A stretch of DNA of 64,000 nt from Holdemania sp. Marseille-P2844 (GTDB taxonomy: Bacteria > Bacillota_I > Bacilli_A > Erysipelotrichales > Erysipelotrichaceae): positions 310,001-374,000 of the forward strand of contig NZ_LT635449.1 of assembly GCF_900120005.1 (NCBI RefSeq). Reading direction: 5' to 3'. The position numbers and the translations under genes were made by a program. The notes beneath the pieces were generated by a model that was not told the origin of the DNA, did no database searches, and saw only the letters and a program-made list of their open reading frames with translations. Below are positions 17,219-25,143 of this stretch, one piece after another (within the stretch, counting starts at the first letter, position 1; each line of letters begins with the position of its first letter).

Positions 17219-17253
17219 TTCGGTATTCTTACAAAAGTCTTAATTTCAATCCC

Positions 17254-17286
17254 GGCAGAGGAATTTCAATTCGCTCTGCCTTTTTT
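17254..17286 (+). terminator. intrinsic terminator after ponA
   Basis: GGCAGAG/CTCTGCC stem around a 13-base loop followed by TTTTTT, 36 bases past the ponA stop. Confidence 0.8.
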
Positions 17287-17316
17287 ATGTTAAAATGAGA
17301 CCAAGGAGCTGATAAC

Positions 17317-20034
17317 TTGAAAATCGAAGAAGAAATTCAGAAATTAGTCGATGAAGATCAGATACAGGAAGCCCTGCTGACGCTCGACGCCAACGAAGCC
17401 AAGGTTCATGATAAAGCCTGGTATTACAGCGAACGCGGTTGGATTCTGGGCATGCTCGAACGCTATCAGGAAGCGTTCTGGAGTTTAAACAAAGCGCTGA
17501 GCTTAGGTCAGGACGACGCCGGCATTCTCTCCCAGCTGGGCTGGGTGCTCAACAAAATGGAAATGCACGAATCCGCGCTGGACTACCTGAATCAGGCGGA
17601 AAAGAAAGGCCGCGACGACGCCTGGCTGTACCGTGAAAAAGGCTGGACCCTGACGCAGCTTGACAAATTCGAGGAAGCCGTCGGCTACTTTGAGGAAGCG
17701 TTGTATTTCGATCAGACCGACGGCTGGTGCCACGCTCAGATCGGCTTTTGTTACAACCGGATGGAACAGCCGGATCAGGCGCTGAGCGAATTAAAAAAAG
17801 CGCTGACGATGAATTACCGCGATCTGTGGGTGATGAAGGAATATGCCTGGAGCTGCTCGCGCGTCAATCAGCTGGAAGACGAATTGGAAATCCTGCAGGA
17901 GCTGATCAAGGACAATCCGGACGATTTGTGGCTGCTCAACGAACTGGGCTTCTGCTGCAACACGCTCGATCATCCCCAACAAGCGCTGCCTTACCTTGAA
18001 AAGTCCGTGGCGATCAACGATCAGGATATCTGGAGTCAATGCGAGCTGGCCCGCTGCTACGCAATGCAGGGCAAGCCTGAAGAAGCCCTGCCGCACTTTC
18101 TTAAAGCCAGGGAATTAGGCCGCGACGACGCCTGGATCGAGGTTCAGATCGGCTATGTCAACGAAGACATGAACAAGCCGGAGGACGCGATCCCGCAGTT
18201 TGAGCTGGCGCTGCAAAAAGATCCGGACAACATCTCCGCCCTGTCGCATTTAGCCTATCAGCTCTCTCAGAAAGGCGATTCCAGACAAGCCCTGCCGCTG
18301 CTGGAAAAAGCCCTGAGCTTAGGCCGCGACGACGCCTGGCTGTATGCTCAGCTGGGTTACGACTATTCAGAGGTCAACGAATATGACAAAGCCGCCGAAT
18401 ATTATGAAAAAGCGGTTGCATCCCACAACGATCCGTTCTGGGTTAAAACCCAGTTAGGCTGGAATCTCGCGGCCGGCGGGCATAAGGAAGAAGCGCTGGA
18501 CGTGTATTTCAAGCTGCTGGAAGAACAGCCGGAAAACGGCTGGGTACTGGCCCAGATTGCCTGGAATCAGGTACGTCTGGACCAGCTGGACGCCGCGCGG
18601 GAAAACTATGAAAAAGCACTGGCGACCGGCATTAACGAAATCTGGATCTGGAGCGACTGCGCCTGGCTGTATCATCGGATCGGGGCTTATGACAAGGAAT
18701 TGGAATACTTGCAGAAAGCGATGGAGATGGGGCGCGACGACGACTGGCTGCATTACCGCAAGGCCGACGCCTTCAGTCAGCTGGACCGCTACGATCAGGC
18801 GCTGGCCGAGCTGGCCGTCGCCGAAAAGAAAGGCAAACAGGACATTGAGCTGTACTCGTTAAGAGCCTGGAACTTCGGCCGGCTGCGGCGCAACGAAGAT
18901 GCGATGGAACAACTGAAAAAAGCTCAGGAGCTGGGCCGCGACGATCTGTGGATCGTCAATGAAATCGGTTGGAATGAAATTCAGCTGGATCACTATGAAG
19001 AAGGCCGCAAGCTTTTCGAACGGTCAATCGAAATGGATCCGGAAGACGGCTGGGCACACGCCCAATTAGGTTACGCCCTGAGCCGCTTAAAGCAGTTCGA
19101 CGAGGCGCTGACCGAGATGGAAAAAGCCAAACAGCTGGATTTTGAAGAACCGTGGAATTTGCGTGAAAAAGCCTGGATTCTCTCGCAATTAAGCCGCTAT
19201 GAGGATGAACTGGCCGTATTGGAGAAACTGAATCTTTCGGAAACCGACGACCGCTGGGTCTTGGGCGAAGCGGGCTACTGCCTGAATCAGCTTGACCGCA
19301 GCGAGGAAGCGATCGGTTATTTGAAGCGGTCGATCGAACTCAAGCCGGATCACGCCTGGACGTATTGTCAGCTGGGGATTTCCTATAAAAATACGAACCA
19401 GCTGGAAGCGGCGGAGGCCAGTCTGAAAAAAGGTCTGGAAATGGGCTACGCGGACAGCTGGCCGCACTATCAGCTGGCCATCGTCTACAACCGCATGGAA
19501 AAATACGAGGACGCATTAAAGGAAGTCCCGCTGGGCTTTGATGAAGATGAAAAAGACTGCAGCGATTACCACTGGATGATGGCGCGCAATCTGGGACCGC
19601 TGGGCGAACATCGTGAAGCAATCGCGCATCTGCGCAAGGCGAACGACCATGATGAAGCCTCCTTGTACGAGGAATTCGGCTGGAATTACAGCGAAATGGA
19701 ACTGTATGACAAGGCGCTGGATTATTATCAGCGGGCCGCGCATCTGCGTGAGGAAAAAAGCGGCTGGCTGCTGGCGCAGTTAGGCTGCACCGAAGACCGG
19801 TTAGGCCACTACCTAAAAGCAGATGCCTTTTTAAAGGAAGCACTGGAAAAAGGCTACGACACGCCGTGGTTCCACACGGTTCTGGCCTACCATTACTGGA
19901 AAACCAGCAAGCGCGAGGAAGCGCTGAAATGGCTGAACAAAGCGAAAGATGAAGGCCGCCATCCGGATTGGATGGATCAGGCGTTCAAAGAACTGGAAAA
20001 GCCGAAAGGCTTCAAGCTGTTCAAGGGCAAATAA
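17317..20034 (+). CDS. giant tetratricopeptide-repeat protein
   Basis: 905 residues made almost entirely of about 25 tandem TPR units of 34-36 residues. There is no signal peptide, membrane segment or catalytic domain, so it should be a soluble cytoplasmic superhelix. Many units open with an unusual signature, GRDDAW or a variant (RDLW, DDLW, EDGW), and end with EALxxLxKAxxLG. The conserved Trp and Asp pair recur at the same repeat position. The start is TTG (17317) with AAGGAG eight bases upstream. It stands alone between terminators. It probably scaffolds protein contacts; no partner can be named. It ends with a basic tail (FKLFKGK). Confidence 0.85.
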   Translation: MKIEEEIQKLVDEDQIQEALLTLDANEAKVHDKAWYYSERGWILGMLERYQEAFWSLNKALSLGQDDAGILSQLGWVLNKMEMHESALDYLNQAEKKGRDDAWLYREKGWTLTQLDKFEEAVGYFEEALYFDQTDGWCHAQIGFCYNRMEQPDQALSELKKALTMNYRDLWVMKEYAWSCSRVNQLEDELEILQELIKDNPDDLWLLNELGFCCNTLDHPQQALPYLEKSVAINDQDIWSQCELARCYAMQGKPEEALPHFLKARELGRDDAWIEVQIGYVNEDMNKPEDAIPQFELALQKDPDNISALSHLAYQLSQKGDSRQALPLLEKALSLGRDDAWLYAQLGYDYSEVNEYDKAAEYYEKAVASHNDPFWVKTQLGWNLAAGGHKEEALDVYFKLLEEQPENGWVLAQIAWNQVRLDQLDAARENYEKALATGINEIWIWSDCAWLYHRIGAYDKELEYLQKAMEMGRDDDWLHYRKADAFSQLDRYDQALAELAVAEKKGKQDIELYSLRAWNFGRLRRNEDAMEQLKKAQELGRDDLWIVNEIGWNEIQLDHYEEGRKLFERSIEMDPEDGWAHAQLGYALSRLKQFDEALTEMEKAKQLDFEEPWNLREKAWILSQLSRYEDELAVLEKLNLSETDDRWVLGEAGYCLNQLDRSEEAIGYLKRSIELKPDHAWTYCQLGISYKNTNQLEAAEASLKKGLEMGYADSWPHYQLAIVYNRMEKYEDALKEVPLGFDEDEKDCSDYHWMMARNLGPLGEHREAIAHLRKANDHDEASLYEEFGWNYSEMELYDKALDYYQRAAHLREEKSGWLLAQLGCTEDRLGHYLKADAFLKEALEKGYDTPWFHTVLAYHYWKTSKREEALKWLNKAKDEGRHPDWMDQAFKELEKPKGFKLFKGK

Positions 20035-20134
20035 GAGTTTCCGACGATCCTTCTGGTCAATTTCCGAGAGGATGACTTTCTGTCGGAAGCTCATTGGTTT
20101 ATCCTATTGGATTTCACTGAATTCAATCGAAAAG

Positions 20135-20165
20135 AAAGGCGCGGGTTTTCATCACCTGCGCCTTT
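20135..20165. terminator. bidirectional terminator between the TPR gene and nth
   Basis: AAAGGCGC/GCGCCTTT stem with inner GGT/ACC pairing, followed by TTGACTTGTTTTTT on the plus strand and CTTTCTTTT on the minus strand. It serves the two converging genes. A weaker stem (TTCCGAC/GTCGGAA) precedes it in the TPR 3' region. Confidence 0.65.
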
Positions 20166-20193
20166 GACTTGTTTTTTCATTTTAACACTTAAT

Positions 20194-20874
20194 TTAAGCT
20201 TTGGCTTTGATCGGGGCCGCTTTCTTGGCAACCAGTTTTTCAGCCTGTTTCTGCTGAGCTTTATACTCGCGGCAGAAAGAAGTAAACGGACAATCTTGGC
20301 ACTGCGGGTTTTTGGCCTTGCAGAAATAGCGGCCGAAGAAAATAAACAGATGGTGCGCGTGCGACCATTCCGCTTTTGGCAGCTTGCGCATCAGTTTCTT
20401 TTCCACCTCCAGCACGGTATCCTTCGGTGCGGCCAGCCCCAGCCGCTTGGAAACGCGTTCCACATGCGTATCGACCGCGATCGCTGGCATTCCGAAGCAC
20501 ACCGACATAATGACGTTGGCGCTCTTGCGGCCAACTCCCGGCAGACTTGTCAGTTCCTCCATCGTCTGCGGCATCACTCCGCCGAACTGCTCGACGACGC
20601 CGCGCGCCAGTCCCTGAATGCTTTTTGCTTTATTATGATATAAACCGATCCGGCGGATACAATCTTCAATGTCTTCCAGCGGCGCTTCCGCCAGCGCCTG
20701 GGGCGTCGGATATTTTTCAAACAGCCGCGGCGTGACCTTATTGACAGACACGTCGGTTGTCTGCGCGGACAGCACGACGGCAACCGCCAGTTCAAACGGG
20801 TTGCGGTGATTCAGCTCGCAATGCGCATCGGGAAACATCGCCGTCAGCGCCGCTAAAATTTCATCCACTTTCAT
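20194..20874 (-). CDS. nth: endonuclease III
   Basis: 226 residues. Helix-hairpin-helix LPGVGRKSANV (about 113-123) with the catalytic Lys, catalytic Asp in VDTHVERVS (about 139), and the C-terminal [4Fe-4S] site CKAKNPQCQDCPFTSFC (Cx6Cx2Cx5C, about 188-204). A Lys/Ala-rich tail follows. It removes oxidised pyrimidines and nicks abasic sites. The ATG overlaps the dnaD end by 14 bases with AGGTAAG as ribosome site; dnaD-nth coupling matches B. subtilis. Confidence 0.97.
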   Translation of the reverse strand: MKVDEILAALTAMFPDAHCELNHRNPFELAVAVVLSAQTTDVSVNKVTPRLFEKYPTPQALAEAPLEDIEDCIRRIGLYHNKAKSIQGLARGVVEQFGGVMPQTMEELTSLPGVGRKSANVIMSVCFGMPAIAVDTHVERVSKRLGLAAPKDTVLEVEKKLMRKLPKAEWSHAHHLFIFFGRYFCKAKNPQCQDCPFTSFCREYKAQQKQAEKLVAKKAAPIKAKA

Positions 20875-21412
20875 GATTTCTTACCTCCCGGCCATCCGGC
20901 CCGATCCAGCCTTTGCGCTGCCATTCTGATAAAATCCGCTGCATATACGCGAAATTCAGCTTCTGATACATACTCGCTTCTTTCAGCACTTTAACCAGGA
21001 CTGACGAGTCATACCGGCTGACCCAATCCTGCAGCGTCATCAGCTCGTTGGAATTCAGCGGCCGCCCGAATTCGCCTTCAAACAAATCGAACACCGGCTG
21101 TTCCATCGCCTTCTGTGATTTCGCCGTGTCCGCGCTGTAAAGTCCGTCCAGACTGAAGCTGACGGAGGAACGGCCCGCTTTCAGTTCCAGATATTTCTTC
21201 GCGCACAACACGCTTAACGCCTGGTCCAGCGCTTCCTTGGTCAATCCCGTCTTTTTTTCAAGCAGCGCCGGCGTGATCGCGATCTGACATGTATTCAGAT
21301 ATTCGATCATCAGCACGACCAATCCTTCCTTCTCGGAAAACCCAAACCATTCGTAATGTTCCAGGATCCATTGCAGCCGATTGATATACGGCTGTTTCCA
21401 CCATGCCTTCAT
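20861..21412 (-). CDS. dnaD: DnaD-family primosomal protein
   Basis: 183 residues, shorter than B. subtilis DnaD (about 230). The N-terminal winged-helix region (about 1-90) is followed by the DnaB/DnaD domain (about 103-170) containing FEGEFGRPLNSNELMTLQDW and ending in the YxxxI-like LNFAYMQRILSEW. DnaD helps load the replicative helicase at oriC and restart sites. The start follows AGAGG at six bases, four bases after the ypmB stop. The operon order ypmB-dnaD-nth mirrors B. subtilis without aspB and asnS. Confidence 0.9.
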   Translation of the reverse strand: MKAWWKQPYINRLQWILEHYEWFGFSEKEGLVVLMIEYLNTCQIAITPALLEKKTGLTKEALDQALSVLCAKKYLELKAGRSSVSFSLDGLYSADTAKSQKAMEQPVFDLFEGEFGRPLNSNELMTLQDWVSRYDSSVLVKVLKEASMYQKLNFAYMQRILSEWQRKGWIGPDGREVRNHESG

Positions 21413-21415
21413 CCT

Positions 21416-21886
21416 TTACCTCTTTTCATACAACATTAATTTTTCCAGCGTTGCAGCGTCAAGCGCCAGCTCACGGTTTTGGTCCTCAACAATGATCGCC
21501 GGACGGTCCTTGACCCAGCCGAATTGAATTGCCGAAGCCGCGATCCCGTTTTGTTCTCCGATCGCTAAAGCCTGCGCTGCGTCGATCTGCGCTTCTTCCA
21601 TCTGCGCCTTGATGTTCAGCTGATCGTCGTACCACACGATCCATTGCTTCGACAGCGAGGTGACGCGCGATATATACGTTACCTCATTCAGCGCGTAGCG
21701 GTTGACCAGCTCGCCCTCAGGCGCACGCATCGCTTCCATTAACTGCCGATGCAGCCGCAGATCTGCGCTGCGCTCCTTGATGTACGGCCCCTGAACAAAT
21801 ATCGACCGGCTGATAAACCAGCTAAAAAATAAAACGAAAAGCAGCGCCGCTGACAGTAGCAGCGACCGGATCCGCTTAGAATTCAT
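21416..21886 (-). CDS. ypmB: YpmB-like membrane-anchored protein (DUF5590)
   Basis: 156 residues from the ATG at 21884-21886 (AGAGGTG six bases upstream). A single N-terminal transmembrane helix (about 8-28) is followed by two PepSY/YpmB-like alpha-beta repeats outside the membrane (VNRYALNEVTYISRV..., then AAQALAIGEQNGI...). The identification rests on fold pattern plus synteny with B. subtilis ypmB upstream of dnaD-nth. The function is unknown; YpmB-like domains are thought to act at the cell surface. Its promoter contains a perfect 14-bp palindrome. Confidence 0.75.
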   Translation of the reverse strand: MNSKRIRSLLLSAALLFVLFFSWFISRSIFVQGPYIKERSADLRLHRQLMEAMRAPEGELVNRYALNEVTYISRVTSLSKQWIVWYDDQLNIKAQMEEAQIDAAQALAIGEQNGIAASAIQFGWVKDRPAIIVEDQNRELALDAATLEKLMLYEKR

Positions 21887-21908
21887 GGTCTTCACCTCTG
21901 TGGTCCTT

Positions 21909-21937
21909 ATTATACCAAATTCAGCCGGCTGAAACAA
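21909..21937 (-). promoter_or_regulatory. ypmB promoter with palindrome in its spacer
   Basis: -35 TTGTTT (21932-21937), 17-bp spacer, -10 TATAAT (21909-21914). The spacer holds the perfect palindrome TTCAGCCGGCTGAA (21920-21933), a position where a bound repressor would block polymerase. Confidence 0.65.
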
Positions 21938-21981
21938 TGAACCTGACCCCTCTTTGCCGTAAAGGTAAAGATTCACAGTGC

Positions 21982-22004
21982 TTGTTTCAGCGGGGCTGAA
22001 TTTG
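21982..22004. promoter_or_regulatory. second copy of the palindromic site, inverted, at the divergent promoter
   Basis: TTGTTTCAGC then GGG then GCTGAATTTG. It repeats the ypmB-side sequence (21915-21937) in opposite orientation with 21 of about 23 bases alike. The two copies lie 44 bp apart, and this one abuts the -35 of the plus-strand promoter. Confidence 0.5.
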
Positions 22005-22030
22005 CAAAACCAGATGAAACATGATATGAT
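22002..22030 (+). promoter_or_regulatory. promoter of the thioredoxin-like protein gene
   Basis: -35 TTGCAA (22002-22007), 17-bp spacer, -10 TATGAT (22025-22030), with the palindromic site overlapping the -35. Confidence 0.55.
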
Positions 22031-22057
22031 GATTGGGCATTTGAGGAGCGTGATGAT

Positions 22058-22636
22058 GTGTTAAAGAAACTGATGATCGGATCCATGGGATTCCTTTTTC
22101 TCAGCAGCGCTACGTTGTTTTCTTATCGGGCGCTGGAACCGAAAGCCGCCACGGGCATTGAGGAAAGCTATTTAAGCGCTGCCCAGTCGACGGATAATCT
22201 TCGCTCCGTGGAACCCGCTGACAACGCAGCGCCCGCAGCGGCTTCTGCCCAACCGGCATTGGAACCCGGACTGCATCATATCTATTTCTGCCGTCCGGAC
22301 AACGACGATTGCGCTTATATCAACGAATATGTCTTCAAGCCGTTGGCGCAGGAGCTGAAAACAACCGCGCTGGACGCATTTGAATTTTATGATCTGACCA
22401 GCCTGGGTGAAAATTACCCAGCCGCCAAGCTGAAGAGCCAGTGGGGCTTTGAAAGCTATCCGGCGTTTGTTTCTCTGAGTGTCGCCGACGATGGCGTACA
22501 GACGGTTAACAGCGTTCTCAGCTGGAACAAGGAAGATCCGATCGACGCCCAGAGCTTGAAGCTGTGGATGATCGACAACGGCATCTGGACCGGCGAAATT
22601 GAAGATCAGGGAGAATTGATCGAACAACCGGAATAA
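22058..22636 (+). CDS. exported thioredoxin-fold-like protein, function unknown
   Basis: 192 residues starting at GTG (22058) with GAGGAG nine bases upstream. A hydrophobic N-terminal anchor or signal (about 3-25) and an Ala/Pro/Glu-rich linker precede a domain resembling a thioredoxin fold: a beta strand IYF, then a Cys pair six residues apart (CRPDNDDC, about 79-86), a helix, FYDLTS, and a strand after WGFESYPAF with the cis-Pro-like YP. The Cys spacing is not the usual CxxC, so redox activity is uncertain; it may be a substrate-binding or peroxidase-like variant. Monocistronic. I do not recognise a named family. Confidence 0.7.
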   Translation: MLKKLMIGSMGFLFLSSATLFSYRALEPKAATGIEESYLSAAQSTDNLRSVEPADNAAPAAASAQPALEPGLHHIYFCRPDNDDCAYINEYVFKPLAQELKTTALDAFEFYDLTSLGENYPAAKLKSQWGFESYPAFVSLSVADDGVQTVNSVLSWNKEDPIDAQSLKLWMIDNGIWTGEIEDQGELIEQPE

Positions 22637-22664
22637 GTCCTGAATTTCAGGACTTTTCTTTTTT
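22635..22664 (+). terminator. intrinsic terminator after the thioredoxin-like gene
   Basis: AAGTCCT/AGGACTT stem followed by TTTCTTTTTT; the 5' arm begins at the stop codon. Confidence 0.75.
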
Positions 22665-22671
22665 CCGGCGC

Positions 22672-22700
22672 TTGTTTTTTTTGTAAGAATAGTCTAAACT
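22672..22700 (+). promoter_or_regulatory. promoter of the ZTP-riboswitch transcript
   Basis: -35 TTGTTT (22672-22677), 17-bp spacer, -10 TAAACT (22695-22700). It places the transcript start a few bases before the aptamer. Confidence 0.5.
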
Positions 22701-22706
22701 TTTTGG

Positions 22707-22800
22707 TGGATGTGCAACTGGCGGATCAGTGGAATAACCACAGGGAGCACAATTCTGAAACAGCCGACCGCCTGGGCCGGGAGTCATTCCCGTTGAATTT
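22707..22800 (+). promoter_or_regulatory. ZTP (pfl-motif) riboswitch
   Basis: The layout matches the ZTP aptamer: an outer helix GTGC (22712-22715) / GCAC (22747-22750), the internal-loop segment AACTGGCGGATCA, the hairpin GTGG-AATAA-CCAC, the AGGGA loop, then a downstream GCC...CCGCCTGGGC hairpin (22768-22777) that forms the pseudoknot. ZTP/ZMP signals a shortage of 10-formyl-tetrahydrofolate. Next comes a CGGGA/TCCCG hairpin without a T-run, just before the AGGGAGG ribosome site, which suggests translational control. The gene it governs acts in the same pathway, supporting the call. Confidence 0.88.
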
Positions 22801-22813
22801 AGGGAGGAAATTT

Positions 22814-23527
22814 ATGCAAAAAATCTCACTCAAAGAGGATCTTCAACAGAACACCTACCCGGGACGGGGCATCGTGCTGGGCAAGACGCCGGACGGCCGC
22901 AAAGCGGCGGCCGCGTACTTCATCATGGGCCGCAGTGAAAACAGCCGCAACCGCATCTTTGTCACAGACGGACAGGGGATCCGCACGCAGGCTTACGATC
23001 CCTCAAAGCTGACCGATCCGTCGCTGATCATTTATGCACCGGTGCGCGTTCTGGGCAACAAGACGATCGTCACCAACGGCGATCAGACCGATACGATCTA
23101 CGCCGGCATGGACAGGCAGCTGACGTTTGAACAGGCGCTGCGCAGCCGGGAATTCGAGCCGGATGGACCGAACTTCACGCCGCGGATCTCCGGGATCCTG
23201 CATATCGAAAACGGCCAATTCAACTATGCGCTGTCGATCTTAAAAAGCAGCGACGGCAATCCGCAGTCCTGCCACCGCTACACCTTCGCATACGAAAATC
23301 CACTGGCGGGTGAAGGTCATTTCATTCACACCTACATGCACGACGGGGATCCGCTGCCCAGCTTTGAGGGCGAACCCAAGCGCGTGGAAATCCCGGATTC
23401 GCTGGACGCACTGACCACGCTGTTGTGGGATAATCTGAATCCGGACAACAAGGTTTCCCTGTTTGTCCGCATGATCGATCTGGAAAGCGGCGAAACGGAA
23501 ACCCGCATCGTCAACAAGCATGCATAA
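22814..23527 (+). CDS. IMP cyclohydrolase (PurO-like family)
   Basis: 237 residues from the ATG at 22814 (GGGAGG upstream). The conserved start YPGRGIVLGKTPDGRKAAAAYFIMGRSENSRNRIF matches the archaeal-type IMP cyclohydrolase family (Pfam IMP_cyclohyd). It closes the ring of FAICAR to IMP, the last step of purine synthesis, done by PurH in most bacteria. The ZTP riboswitch in front senses ZMP-derived nucleotide, the substrate one step earlier, so control and reaction agree. Cytosolic. Not certain: bacterial members are little tested and some may have another activity. Confidence 0.82.
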   Translation: MQKISLKEDLQQNTYPGRGIVLGKTPDGRKAAAAYFIMGRSENSRNRIFVTDGQGIRTQAYDPSKLTDPSLIIYAPVRVLGNKTIVTNGDQTDTIYAGMDRQLTFEQALRSREFEPDGPNFTPRISGILHIENGQFNYALSILKSSDGNPQSCHRYTFAYENPLAGEGHFIHTYMHDGDPLPSFEGEPKRVEIPDSLDALTTLLWDNLNPDNKVSLFVRMIDLESGETETRIVNKHA

Positions 23528-23564
23528 GCGGCCAATTCACCCGGTGATCGCTTAAAACCAAGCA

Positions 23565-23623
23565 AAAGGATGTCTGATTTCCCGGAGAGCGTCTCCGCAG
23601 ATGAAATCAGACATCCTTTTTTT
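23565..23623 (+). terminator. strong intrinsic terminator after the IMP cyclohydrolase gene
   Basis: A 14-bp perfect stem (AGGATGTCTGATTT and its complement) enclosing a second perfect hairpin CGGAGA-GCG-TCTCCG, followed by seven T. Confidence 0.9.
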
Positions 23624-23854
23624 GATCGGCCCGGGTGATTTCCCCCGGTGCTTTGCTTTTCGTTGCTTCTGCTTCAGCGCGAACCGGTTTTCTTTTTCCT
23701 GATCGCGCCGCTGTCGAAGCTGAAAGAACGGAAGACCCGAAGCAGAGAAGGTTACTTCCATCTTGCAATGGAGCCGGGCTGCCTGCCGGCTCTGTAAGCG
23801 GGATCGCTTACGCTGCGTTTTTATCTTTGCGTTTCATTTTAATGAGTTCAGGAT
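23624..23854. other. structured intergenic stretch without a recognised gene
   Basis: No convincing ORF. It holds two adjacent perfect stems, GAGCCGG/CCGGCTC (23771-23792) and GTAAGCG/CGCTTAC (23794-23811), then GCTGCGTTTTT on the plus strand. It is the 3' side of the VTT protein gene. No promoter is visible on either strand. Confidence 0.3.
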
Positions 23855-24454
23855 TCATAATCCGTGCTTCTTGCGAAAATGTGCGGAGATGAGGTACAAC
23901 GCGGCCAAGATCGCAACAGCTAAAATCAGATAGACCGGCCGGGTAAAGGAAATACTCAGGGTTTTGCCGAACAAGCTCAGCCCCAGCATCATAATCAGCT
24001 TGGCGGCGATCAGCGTCTTGATGAACTTCTGTTCGTCAAAATCAGATAAACCGAACGCGATGTTGATAAACGAGCTGGGCGTAAACGGCAGCGACACCAG
24101 AATAAACAGAACGGCGGCGTTGCGCTCAGCCACCCAGTCAAGCGCTTTCTGAATCGACGCCCTGCGGCTGAACCACGGCATCAGCTTGCGTTTGACAATC
24201 CGGCGAAAGAACAAGAAGACGATCAGTGAACCGAGCGTCGTTCCCACCCAGGAATACAAAAAACCTAAAATTGCGCCGTGAGCGCTGATATTGATCGTGA
24301 CAATCGCCACCAGCGGCAGCGCCGGGATCAACGATTCCACTAAGGCCAGGCAGATTGGCGCCAGCGGCCCCAGATCCTTAAACGCCGAGAGCGCCTCGAC
24401 CCAGAACTCCACGGTCATGATCCGCTCAAGCCAAAATCGAAGCGTTTCGCTCAT
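23855..24454 (-). CDS. VTT-domain (TVP38/TMEM64, DedA-like) membrane protein
   Basis: 199 residues with about five membrane or re-entrant segments. The VTT core includes GTTLGSLIVFLFFRRIVKRKL (about 70-90) and the motif SLPFTPSSFINIAFGLSD (about 120-137). Such proteins move or scramble phospholipids or undecaprenyl phosphate across the membrane; the substrate here is unknown. Its ATG overlaps the mtnN stop (ATGA), so it is the last gene of the yqeG-to-mtnN operon. Confidence 0.85.
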   Translation of the reverse strand: MSETLRFWLERIMTVEFWVEALSAFKDLGPLAPICLALVESLIPALPLVAIVTINISAHGAILGFLYSWVGTTLGSLIVFLFFRRIVKRKLMPWFSRRASIQKALDWVAERNAAVLFILVSLPFTPSSFINIAFGLSDFDEQKFIKTLIAAKLIMMLGLSLFGKTLSISFTRPVYLILAVAILAALYLISAHFRKKHGL

Positions 24455-25143
24455 GAGCGCTCAGCCAGCTTCACAACGAGCTTTTCACACCAATCCGCCG
24501 AGCGGACCGACGCTTTCTGCGCGTATTCCTCAAAGGTCATCTCATTGCCTTCCTTGAGCGTGATATCCGACAGAGAGCGAACGACGACAAACGGTACGCC
24601 GTAATGCGCGCACACCTGAGCGATCGAGGCCGCCTCCATTTCCGCGCACAAGGCCTGCGGATAGTCGCGCAGAATCCGCTCGACCTGTTCAGGCGTATTG
24701 ACGAAGCAGTCGCCGGAAGCCACCGGCCCGATCCAGGCCCGGTCCTGTTGCTGAATCACTTCGCCGGCCGCCTGGACATACCGTTCATCGGCGGAAAAGC
24801 AGCACGGGTTATCCGGTCCGAAGCCATGATTCCAGCCCGGCACGTTGACATCGTGATGCGCGATCCGCGTCGAGATGACGACGTCCAGCACTTCCTGATT
24901 TTCCAGTAACCCGCCGGCCGTGCCGATGTTGATTACGCCGTCGACATCGAAATGCTCCAATAACAACGTCGTGCTCATCGCCGCCAGCGTCTTGCCGACG
25001 CCGCTTTGGGTGACGACGACCGGCTCGCCTGCCAGTTTCCCGGTATAAAACGAAATCTTCTGCACCGGACAGGCCTGAACCTCGCTCATCCGGTCCAGCA
25101 GCGCGTCAATCTCAACCTTCATCGCTCCGATAATCGCGATCAT
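24451..25143 (-). CDS. mtnN: 5'-methylthioadenosine/S-adenosylhomocysteine nucleosidase
   Basis: 230 residues, full length. N-terminal IGAMKVEIDALL with the catalytic Glu12, GVGKTLAAMSTTLLLEHF, the purine site EMEAASIAQVC (about 172), and the catalytic Asp in VRSLSDI (about 197). It splits MTA and SAH to adenine plus the thioribose or ribosyl-homocysteine, feeding methyl-cycle recycling and AI-2 precursor formation. The adenine can be salvaged by Apt (51.4 kb). Overlaps the methyltransferase stop (ATGA), consistent with SAH being that enzyme's by-product. Confidence 0.95.
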   Translation of the reverse strand: MIAIIGAMKVEIDALLDRMSEVQACPVQKISFYTGKLAGEPVVVTQSGVGKTLAAMSTTLLLEHFDVDGVINIGTAGGLLENQEVLDVVISTRIAHHDVNVPGWNHGFGPDNPCCFSADERYVQAAGEVIQQQDRAWIGPVASGDCFVNTPEQVERILRDYPQALCAEMEAASIAQVCAHYGVPFVVVRSLSDITLKEGNEMTFEEYAQKASVRSADWCEKLVVKLAERS

